From: Candidatus Woesearchaeota archaeon | GTDB taxonomy: Archaea > Nanobdellota > Nanobdellia > Woesearchaeales > ARS49 | DNA: 10,501 bases | NCBI GenBank assembly: GCA_019323555.1 | Contig: JAHWHC010000006.1 | Coordinates: forward strand, 1-10,501 | Direction of reading: 5' to 3' | Shown here: positions 1 to 4,616 of the stretch, in pieces | How the letters are laid out: each line of letters starts with the position of its first letter | Position numbering within the stretch: the stretch's first letter is position 1 | Notes under the pieces: model-generated | Told to the model about the DNA's origin: nothing | The model's database searches: none | What the model saw: only the letters and a program-made list of their open reading frames with translations | Position numbers and translations under genes: made by a program

Positions 1-75
1 AGCAACTTCAGGCCAAACAAAGGCAAAGTAAAAGGAGTCCAGAAAACAAAAGTAGGCAAGAAAGGCGGTAAATAA
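1..75 (+). CDS. rps13: Ribosomal protein uS13, C-terminal end (partial)
   Basis: Only the last 24 codons are present; the gene begins before the window. The frame reads SNFRPNKGKVKGVQKTKVGK and ends GGK with a TAA at 73-75. The SNFR...G.V.GV.K pattern followed by a basic tail is what archaeal uS13 has after its conserved RGQ-T motif, where the tail reaches toward the tRNAs in the small-subunit head. The identification rests on this short tail and on position: uS13-uS4-uS11-RpoD is the standard archaeal order. It ends two bases before the uS4 start, so the two are surely cotranscribed. Confidence 0.8.
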   Translation, partial: SNFRPNKGKVKGVQKTKVGKKGGK

Positions 76-77
76 AG

Positions 78-713
78 ATGGGAGATCCAAGAAAACTAAG
101 GAGATCATACACAGGACCAAGCCATCCTTGGCAGAAAGCAAGGATTGAACAAGAGAGAGCCCTAAAAAAAGAATACGGCCTGAAAAACAAGAACGAAATC
201 TGGAAGCACAATTCTAAACTCAAAAACTTTGCAAAGCAAGCAAAAAGACTTGTAGCCCTGCAGGGAGAGCAGGCAGAAAAAGAGAAAAAACAATTATTAG
301 AAAGACTGCAAAGACTGGGACTTATCTCAGCAGGATCAGACACAGAAGCAGTACTGAGCCTCACAATCAAAGACATCCTAGAGAGAAGACTGCAGACAAT
401 TGTATACAGAAAAGGGCTTGCAAACAGCATGAAACAGGCAAGACAATACATTTCACACGCACACATTCTTATCGGCGGAAAACAAATCAAAGCGCCAGGA
501 TATATTGTAAAAACAGACGAAGAGCCAACCATCACATTTGTAGAGGCTTCAGCACTAGCAAATCCAGAACATCCTGAGAGAAAGATCGAGAAAAAACCAG
601 AAGAAACAGAAGAGCAAGCTGAAGACAAAAAGAACAAAAAAGCAAAGAAAAAGACAAAAAAGAAGAAATTTGCAAAAAGGCCTGAACCAAGAAGAGAAGA
701 GCGCAAAAAATGA
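78..713 (+). CDS. rps4: Small ribosomal subunit protein uS4
   Basis: A 211-residue protein of the 30S body that binds 16S rRNA early in assembly. It opens with MGDPRKLRRSYTGPSHPW, typical of archaeal uS4. A helical N-terminal half leads into an S4 RNA-binding domain at about residues 104-160 (RRLQTIVYRKGLA, then ARQYISHAHILIGGK and the VDE-like TDEEPTI). Archaeal uS4 is usually about 170-190 residues; here the extra length is a Glu/Lys-rich tail from about 165 onward, ending in a run of Lys and Arg, probably disordered and RNA-contacting. No zinc-binding cysteines are visible. The start lies two bases after the uS13 stop. The stop overlaps the next start as ATGA, suggesting coupled translation. 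Confidence 0.96.
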   Translation: MGDPRKLRRSYTGPSHPWQKARIEQERALKKEYGLKNKNEIWKHNSKLKNFAKQAKRLVALQGEQAEKEKKQLLERLQRLGLISAGSDTEAVLSLTIKDILERRLQTIVYRKGLANSMKQARQYISHAHILIGGKQIKAPGYIVKTDEEPTITFVEASALANPEHPERKIEKKPEETEEQAEDKKNKKAKKKTKKKKFAKRPEPRREERKK

Positions 714-1111
714 AAAGACAAAGACAAGAAAGATGGGGAGTAGTCCACATTTACGCCAGTTATAACGATACAATCATACACATAACAGACATATCTGGAA
801 GCGAGACACTAGCAGTCGCTTCCGGCGGAATGGTCGTAAAATCCAACAGAATGGAAAACAGCCCGACTGCAGCAATGATCGCAGCAAAAAGAGCTGCAGA
901 GCAAGCATTGGACAAAGGATTAACAGGACTGCACGTCAAAGTAAGAGCCCCTGGAGGACACAACGGGCCAAACAACCCAGGTCCAGGAGCGCAAGCAGCA
1001 ATAAGAGCACTATCAAGAATGGGCTTAAGAATAGGCTTGATAGAAGATGTAACCCCATTACCACATGGCGGTTGCAGAAAAAAAGGCGGAAGAAGAGGCA
1101 GGAGGGTATAA
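710..1111 (+). CDS. rps11: Small ribosomal subunit protein uS11
   Basis: A 133-residue platform protein of the small subunit, close to the normal archaeal length. The start ATG overlaps the uS4 stop by four bases. Recognisable blocks are WGVVHIYASYNDTIIHITD near the N-terminus, the SGGMVVK segment, HVKVRAPGGHNGPNNPGPGA, and the family's end IEDVTPLPHGGCRKKGGRRGRRV. These match archaeal and eukaryotic uS11 throughout. The end of the gene carries GGAGGG, which probably acts as the ribosome binding site for rpoD. Nothing is unusual. Confidence 0.97.
   Translation: MKRQRQERWGVVHIYASYNDTIIHITDISGSETLAVASGGMVVKSNRMENSPTAAMIAAKRAAEQALDKGLTGLHVKVRAPGGHNGPNNPGPGAQAAIRALSRMGLRIGLIEDVTPLPHGGCRKKGGRRGRRV
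1101..1106 (+). promoter_or_regulatory. Ribosome binding site deciding the rpoD start
   Basis: GGAGGG inside the last codons of the uS11 gene, 12 bases before the ATG at 1119. The frame is open further upstream to a possible start at 1065, but that would overlap uS11 by 47 bases and add 18 residues (AVAEKKAEEEAGGYKQK) that do not look like the RpoD N-terminus. The spacing is rather long, so this is a likely rather than certain site. Confidence 0.55.
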
Positions 1112-1118
1112 ACAAAAA

Positions 1119-1901
1119 ATGACTGAAATCCAAATGCTAAAAAAAGACAAGAAAACAGGACGTGTGAGTTTTTTAATTAAGAACACCAATGCAGCATTCG
1201 TGAATTCACTAAGACGAACAATCATAGATACAGTTCCAACAATGGCAATAGAAGAGGTAGAATTCAGAAAAAACAACTCAGCATTGTATGATGAGATAAT
1301 CGCACACAGACTAGGGCTGGTTCCTATGAGAACAGACCTAAAGGCGTACGTCCTGCCAGCAAAATGCAAATGCGAAGGCAAGGGATGCGCTCGATGCACA
1401 CTAAAAATGATACTAAAAGCAAAAGGCCCAGGAACAGTTTATGCTTCTGACATTAAATCAAAAGACCCAAAAGTAAAACCAGTCTACCCAAAAATGCCAA
1501 TAGCAAAGCTATTGAAAGGGCAGGAACTGGAGCTAGAGGCAACAGCAATCCTAGGGGAGGGCAAAGACCATGTAAAATTCAGCCCAGGACTTGTTTGGTT
1601 TAACAAAGAGCCAAAGATAACTGTCAGCAATAAAGCAGAACTGCTTGAAAAATTCAAAGAAAAATACCCTGCAGAGGTATTTGACAAGAGCGGAAAAATA
1701 AGTGCAGACTTGATCATGGACAAAAATTTGGTTGATGCATGCGATGGAGTGTGCGATGACCTGGTCAAGATAGAATATACTGACAAAAATTTCATATTTT
1801 TCATAGAACCTTGGGGGCAATTAACTCCCGCAGAAATGGTCTCAAATGCAGCAGTGCTATTCAACGAAACACTGGAAGAGTTTGAGACAAAACTCAAGTA
1901 A
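1119..1901 (+). CDS. rpoD: DNA-directed RNA polymerase subunit D (Rpo3)
   Basis: A 260-residue alpha-like subunit that pairs with subunit L and nucleates polymerase assembly. The dimerisation domain is shown by TGRVSFLIKNTNAAFVNSLR and RLGLVPMRTD (about 13-73), and by FFIEPWGQLTPAEMV near the C-terminus. Residues 83-93 hold CKCEGKGCARC, a C-x-C-x4-C-x2-C loop in the place of the zinc loop of eukaryotic Rpb3. The inserted domain at about 180-218, which in many archaea carries an Fe-S cluster, keeps only Cys208 and Cys212 (ACDGVC). The position of the first family cysteine is Tyr183 in YPAEVF, so a cubane cluster is unlikely. The start at 1119 is chosen over 1065 because it follows GGAGGG and avoids a long overlap with uS11. 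Confidence 0.95.
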   Translation: MTEIQMLKKDKKTGRVSFLIKNTNAAFVNSLRRTIIDTVPTMAIEEVEFRKNNSALYDEIIAHRLGLVPMRTDLKAYVLPAKCKCEGKGCARCTLKMILKAKGPGTVYASDIKSKDPKVKPVYPKMPIAKLLKGQELELEATAILGEGKDHVKFSPGLVWFNKEPKITVSNKAELLEKFKEKYPAEVFDKSGKISADLIMDKNLVDACDGVCDDLVKIEYTDKNFIFFIEPWGQLTPAEMVSNAAVLFNETLEEFETKLK

Positions 1902-1902
1902 A

Positions 1903-1958
1903 CCCGCTCGTGCGGGGTGCCGGCAAATCTGAACAAGTTCAGAAAGCCGTCATCCGCA
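1903..1958 (+). other. Structured stretch with a shrunken tRNA-like copy
   Basis: This lies between the rpoD stop and tRNA-Leu. It opens with a hairpin, CCCGC-TCGT-GCGGG (1903-1916). From 1912 the sequence GCGGGGTGCCGG repeats the 5' end of the following tRNA (GCGGGGGTGCCGG) with one G missing. The segment ends CGTCATCCGCA (1948-1958), resembling the tRNA 3' end CGTCCCCCGCA at 9 of 11 positions. Between them are nested stems: CGGC/GCCG (1921-1924 with 1946-1949) enclosing a 7-bp TCTGAAC/GTTCAGA stem with an AA loop. It has no anticodon or T arm and cannot be a working tRNA. It may be a decayed, internally deleted tRNA copy or a processing signal. Confidence 0.5.
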
Positions 1959-1965
1959 ACAAGTT

Positions 1966-2065
1966 GCGGGGGTGCCGGAGTGGCCAAACGGGCTAGGTTG
2001 AGGATGCAAATCATCAAAAGCCTAGTGGCTTAGTGCCTGCGCGAGTTCGAACCTCGTCCCCCGCA
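1966..2065 (+). tRNA. tRNA-Leu(GAG): tRNA-Leu (anticodon GAG), intron-containing
   Basis: A class II tRNA. The acceptor stem GCGGGGG/CCCCCGC (1966-1972 with 2058-2064) is perfect, with discriminator A2065 and no encoded CCA. The D stem is CCG/CGG. The anticodon stem is CTAGG/CCTAG (1993-1997 with 2021-2025). A variable arm GGC-TTAGT-GCC (2027-2037) and a T arm GCGAG-TTCGAAC-CTCGT (2041-2057) complete the cloverleaf. The 23-base interval in the anticodon loop is explained by a 16-base intron at 2004-2019; after removal the loop is TTGAGGG with anticodon GAG (2000-2002), reading CUC/CUU leucine codons. The gene sits inside the ribosomal protein operon, so it must be cut out of the long transcript by RNase P, RNase Z and the splicing endonuclease. 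Confidence 0.92.
2004..2019 (+). other. 16-base tRNA intron at position 37/38 (BHB motif)
   Basis: The intron ATGCAAATCATCAAAA fits a canonical bulge-helix-bulge. The 4-bp central helix is TTGA (1998-2001) with TCAA (2014-2017). The 5' bulge is GGA (2002-2004), cut after the second base. The 3' bulge is AAG (2018-2020), cut before the last base. The inner stem is only TG/CA with loop CAAAT (2007-2011). The outer helix is the anticodon stem. It is near the short end of archaeal tRNA introns as I know them and would be cut by the archaeal splicing endonuclease. Confidence 0.82.
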
Positions 2066-2074
2066 TATACTACC

Positions 2075-2437
2075 ATGAAAAAGACAGGACCAACAAACGA
2101 AAACCTGAAACAACTCATACAAGAGTTAATGAAAGAATCCAATAGCCAGAAGGCTGGAATCTGGAAAAGAGTAGCAACAGACCTGTCCAAATCAACAAGA
2201 CAAAGAAGAATAGTGAATGTCTCAAAAATAAACAGGCATGCAAAGAAAGATGAAACAATAGTCGTGCCAGGAAAAGTACTAGGCTCAGGAACCTTAAATC
2301 AGAGCATCACAGTTGCAGCATTCAGCTTTTCAGACTCAGCAAAGAAAATGATCACAGATGCAAAAGGAAAATGCATCACAATACAAGAACTACTTAAAAC
2401 AAACCCAAAAGGAAAAAACGTGAGGATCCTAGGATAA
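2075..2437 (+). CDS. rpl18e: Large ribosomal subunit protein eL18
   Basis: A 120-residue protein of the archaeal/eukaryotic large subunit, the usual length for archaea. It begins MKKTGPTNENLKQLIQEL and contains the family blocks IWKRVATDL, VNVSKINRHAK, IVVPGKVLGSGTL, VAAFSFSDSAK and the end NPKGKNVRILG. The ATG at 2075 is chosen because family members start at this point; an upstream in-frame start at 2033 would lie inside the tRNA. Only nine bases separate it from the tRNA 3' end and they hold no ribosome binding site. Once the tRNA is cut out, the downstream mRNA would be almost leaderless. One base separates its stop from the uL13 start. Confidence 0.96.
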   Translation: MKKTGPTNENLKQLIQELMKESNSQKAGIWKRVATDLSKSTRQRRIVNVSKINRHAKKDETIVVPGKVLGSGTLNQSITVAAFSFSDSAKKMITDAKGKCITIQELLKTNPKGKNVRILG

Positions 2438-2438
2438 A

Positions 2439-2855
2439 ATGGCAGAAATATACATAGATGCAGCAAATGCAATCGTGGGAAGAGTAGGTGCTTTTGCAGC
2501 CAAGAAAGCCTTGCTAGGAGACACTATCAAGATAATGAACTGCGAAAAAGCAGTAATGTCAGGAAGCAAAGAACAAGTAGCACATAGATACTATTACAGA
2601 AGAAACAAAATAGGGCAGCCGCAAAAAGGCCCGTTCATATCAAGATTACCAGACAGATTCGTAAGAAGAACAATAAGAGGCATGCTGCCATACAAAAGAA
2701 CAAAAGGCGCAGAAGCCTATAAAAGAATAATGTGCTACCTAGGGGTTCCTGAAACATTCAAAGACAAAAAACTACAGACAGTTCCAGGAGCAGATGCAGG
2801 AAAATTAAAATCACTCAAAAAAATAACAGTCGAAGAGGTTTGCAAAAGAATATGA
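2439..2855 (+). CDS. rpl13: Large ribosomal subunit protein uL13
   Basis: A 138-residue large-subunit protein, of normal archaeal length. The N-terminus IYIDAANAIVGRVGAFAAKKALLGD is the standard uL13 opening, followed by IMNCEKAVMSG, the basic RYYYRRNKIGQPQKGPFISR stretch, and FVRRTIRGMLPYKRTKGAEAYKR with the LGVP motif. The start follows the eL18 stop by one base. The end overlaps the uS9 start by four bases (ATGA), implying translational coupling. No oddities. Confidence 0.97.
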   Translation: MAEIYIDAANAIVGRVGAFAAKKALLGDTIKIMNCEKAVMSGSKEQVAHRYYYRRNKIGQPQKGPFISRLPDRFVRRTIRGMLPYKRTKGAEAYKRIMCYLGVPETFKDKKLQTVPGADAGKLKSLKKITVEEVCKRI

Positions 2856-3247
2856 AAGTCATACATGTATCTGGAAGAAGAAAAAGCGCAGTAGCAAGAG
2901 CAACACTAAAGCCAGGGGCAGGCATAGTGAGAATAAACTCAAAACTAATAGAGACAATAACGCCAAAGATATACCAGATGAGAATGAAAGAGCCCCTAAA
3001 AATAGCAGGAGACACAGTAAGCAATGTAAACATCGACGTCTCTGTAAAGGGCGGCGGAGTGGCAAGCCAGGCAGATGCAACAAGACTGGCAATTGCAAGA
3101 GCAATCGTAGCACTGGACAACAACCTGCAAAAAGACTTCCTAGAATATGACAGAACACTACTAATCGCAGACATAAGAAGAAAAGAAACACACAAGCCAA
3201 ACTGCCACGGAAAGGCAAGATCTAAAAGGCAAAAATCCTACAGGTGA
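2852..3247 (+). CDS. rps9: Small ribosomal subunit protein uS9
   Basis: A 131-residue small-subunit protein whose C-terminal tail contacts P-site tRNA. Family blocks are VSGRRKSAVARATLKPG at the N-terminus, INVDVSVKGGG-like NIDVSVKGGGVASQADATRL with AIARAIV in the middle, and the invariant end ARSKRQKSYR, including the terminal arginine. The ATG at 2852 overlaps the uL13 stop. A TTG four codons upstream would also be in frame but gives no match to the family start and lies deeper in uL13. Twelve bases separate its stop from the rpoN start. Confidence 0.97.
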   Translation: MKVIHVSGRRKSAVARATLKPGAGIVRINSKLIETITPKIYQMRMKEPLKIAGDTVSNVNIDVSVKGGGVASQADATRLAIARAIVALDNNLQKDFLEYDRTLLIADIRRKETHKPNCHGKARSKRQKSYR

Positions 3248-3259
3248 GGAAACAAAAAA

Positions 3260-3457
3260 ATGATAATACCAATAAGATGCTGGAGCTGCGGAAAACCAAT
3301 CGGGCAGCTGTGGGAAGAATTCAAGGCAAGAGTAGAAAAAGGGGAAAACAGAAAAGATGTCATGGAAGACCTGGGCCTGGAGAGATACTGCTGCAAAGCA
3401 ATCATGATGGGTCATGTAGACTTGATAGACACATCAGCAAAATTCAAGAAATATTAA
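3260..3457 (+). CDS. rpoN: DNA-directed RNA polymerase subunit N (Rpo10)
   Basis: A 65-residue zinc-binding polymerase subunit equivalent to eukaryotic Rpb10, which packs against the D/L platform. All four zinc ligands are visible: Cys7 and Cys10 in PIRCWSCGKPIG, and the adjacent Cys44-Cys45 in LERYCCKAIMMGHVDLID. Length is standard. A good ribosome binding site, AGGTGAGGA (3242-3250), precedes the ATG. In many euryarchaea the cluster continues into rpoK, enolase and rps2; here it stops, because the next gene faces the other way with its stop four bases downstream. Confidence 0.97.
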   Translation: MIIPIRCWSCGKPIGQLWEEFKARVEKGENRKDVMEDLGLERYCCKAIMMGHVDLIDTSAKFKKY

Positions 3458-3491
3458 TTTTTTATCTTTCTATTGCTATTTTTACTATTTT
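3458..3491 (+). terminator. T-rich terminator of the ribosomal operon
   Basis: Directly after the rpoN stop come T6 (3458-3463), T3 (3467-3469), T5 (3479-3483) and T4 (3488-3491) on the coding strand. Oligo-T tracts without a hairpin are the normal archaeal intrinsic terminator. The tracts lie within the 3' end of the convergent ATP-grasp gene, so they are coding for that gene and terminator for this one. Confidence 0.6.
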
Positions 3492-4460
3492 ATCAATCAT
3501 AGCAGCATAATTCACACCATAATTATTTTTCAGGGTCAAGGCAGTATCAGATTTTGGGCCAATCCAGCAGTTAGGATTTATCTCAATAACAAAAACATTT
3601 CCATCCTTATCTAATCTTGCATCAACAGTTGCATAACCAGAGCAGCCAACTGCCTTGTAAGTTGCAGCAGCCACTGACTTAATTTTCTTCATCTCTTCTT
3701 TAGAAAATCTTTTCTTTGCATTCTTGACTACTGTGATGCTGTCCTTGTAAACAGGCCTGCCCTTATGCCACTTGGCAGCATAAGAAAGAATATTGGGCTT
3801 GTTCCTGAAAGAACGCAGATATTTCAACTCCGTGGGGTCAAGCACTTTAATTTTCTTCTTGCCAATTACAGGAATAGTCAGGTCCCTGCCCTCGATGTAC
3901 TCAGAAACCAAAGCAGCAGGCTGTTCATGCCTCACTAAAACCCGCTTAATCCTCTGCCTGAGCTGCTTTTCATTATTAACAACAGAATCAGCATATATTC
4001 CAACAGCAGCATCTGCACAGACAGGCTTTACAATCAAAGGAAACTTCAGACCAGAACGAAGCTTTTGATCAGAAGAATTAAAAACTTGATAATTCGGGGT
4101 GAGAATACCTTTCTTAACAAGAACCCTCTTTATCTTTCTTTTATCATTGCATAACTTAATGGCACGCAAAGAATTGCCAGTATAAGGAATCCTGGTTTTT
4201 TCTATATCCTTCAAAACCTTGAACTCAATAAAATCAACATCATCTTCAAGGCCGTCGCATAAATTAAAGATAACATCATATTTTTTGCCTAGCTTAAGCG
4301 GCTTTCCAAGAATGTATTCCTGTTTTGTTACTTTGTGCCCTTTAAGCTTTAAAGCACGGCATATTGCCCTGTCAGTCGCAGGCATACATGCAACAACCTG
4401 CTTTTTCCCTTTAACCCTCTTTTCAACGTACTCTTTCAAGTACAATGCCAAAATATTCAT
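3462..4460 (-). CDS. ATP-grasp ligase, D-Ala-D-Ala-ligase-like, substrate unknown
   Basis: A 332-residue ATP-grasp protein. Ddl-like features in order: DVIFNLCDGLEDD (about 62-74), IPYTGNSLRAIKLCNDKRK (about 91-109), the ATP-binding lysine in FPLIVKP (Lys145), the glycine-containing loop ADAAVGI, the adenine-site EYIEGRD (187-193), and the metal-binding end YATVDARLD...VFVIEINPNCWIG with Asp280, Glu293 and Asn295. The usual Ddl sequence NTxPGMT is replaced by NPNCWIGPKSD, so D-alanyl-D-alanine synthesis is not assured, and archaea generally lack peptidoglycan. A carboxylate-amine or amino-acid ligase on another substrate is equally possible. The ATG at 4460 is preferred to a TTG at 4478 because a TATA box lies about 29 bases before it. 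It stands alone and convergent to rpoN. Confidence 0.82.
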   Translation of the reverse strand: MNILALYLKEYVEKRVKGKKQVVACMPATDRAICRALKLKGHKVTKQEYILGKPLKLGKKYDVIFNLCDGLEDDVDFIEFKVLKDIEKTRIPYTGNSLRAIKLCNDKRKIKRVLVKKGILTPNYQVFNSSDQKLRSGLKFPLIVKPVCADAAVGIYADSVVNNEKQLRQRIKRVLVRHEQPAALVSEYIEGRDLTIPVIGKKKIKVLDPTELKYLRSFRNKPNILSYAAKWHKGRPVYKDSITVVKNAKKRFSKEEMKKIKSVAAATYKAVGCSGYATVDARLDKDGNVFVIEINPNCWIGPKSDTALTLKNNYGVNYAAMIDKIVKIAIER

Positions 4461-4485
4461 TTTATCCAGAATAAACAAGAAATGC

Positions 4486-4493
4486 TATAAAAA
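4486..4493 (-). promoter_or_regulatory. TATA box for the ATP-grasp gene
   Basis: On the minus strand the sequence reads GTTTTTATAGC; TTTTTATA matches the archaeal TATA consensus. A transcription start about 26 bases on falls near 4463, two or three bases before the ATG at 4460, so the mRNA should be nearly leaderless. Confidence 0.6.
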
Positions 4494-4550
4494 CTTTGCC
4501 CCGTCTGAAATACATTTTTTGTATAAAATAAAGAAGTTATTTCTGGGCGC

Positions 4551-4576
4551 CTCAAGAATAATAAATTATTCTTGAG
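4551..4576. repeat. Perfect 12-bp inverted repeat (candidate operator)
   Basis: CTCAAGAATAAT and ATTATTCTTGAG form a perfect palindrome around AA. It lies in the 156-base divergent interval, 12 bases before the leuS TATA box and far from the stop of any gene. A dimeric regulator site is the simplest reading; a hairpin in RNA is also possible. Confidence 0.6.
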
Positions 4577-4588
4577 AAAGACAAAAGG

Positions 4589-4597
4589 TTTTTAAAA
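4589..4597 (+). promoter_or_regulatory. TATA box for leuS
   Basis: AAAAGG followed by TTTTTAAAA resembles a BRE plus TATA box. Its centre (4593) is 24 bases before the first ATG of leuS, so transcription probably starts at or next to the start codon. The geometry cannot tell whether ATG 4617 or 4620 is used. Confidence 0.65.
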
Positions 4598-4616
4598 TAA
4601 CCCTGTATTCTCCTAA

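Noticed and set aside
8..781. Long open frame on the minus strand, 257 codons
   Set aside because: It is the reverse of the uS4 gene, gives a Phe/Ser/Leu-rich low-complexity protein, and reflects the A-rich coding strand.
1903..1916. CCCGC-TCGT-GCGGG hairpin as a terminator after rpoD
   Set aside because: No T-tract follows and the operon clearly continues into the tRNA and eL18; archaeal terminators do not depend on such hairpins.
1921..1965. H/ACA or C/D guide RNA before the tRNA
   Set aside because: There is a stem and an ACA at 1959-1961, but no K-turn, no clear guide pocket, and no C box (TGATGA).
2003..2015. GATG-CAAAT-CATC as an alternative anticodon arm (GCA or CAA anticodon)
   Set aside because: The stem would be only 4 bp with a 5-base loop, GCA (Cys) does not fit a class II tRNA, and the bulge-helix-bulge intron explains all bases with anticodon GAG.
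1484..2017. Minus-strand open frame across the end of rpoD and into the tRNA
   Set aside because: It crosses a clear tRNA gene and the opposite strand of rpoD; composition is that of an antisense shadow.
3244..3510. Alternative plus-strand frame overlapping rpoN
   Set aside because: rpoN is certain from its four zinc ligands and ribosome binding site; this frame has no family pattern and runs into the T-rich terminator.
3793..4068. Plus-strand open frame inside the ATP-grasp gene
   Set aside because: It is antisense to a well-supported ATP-grasp protein and shows no recognisable motif.
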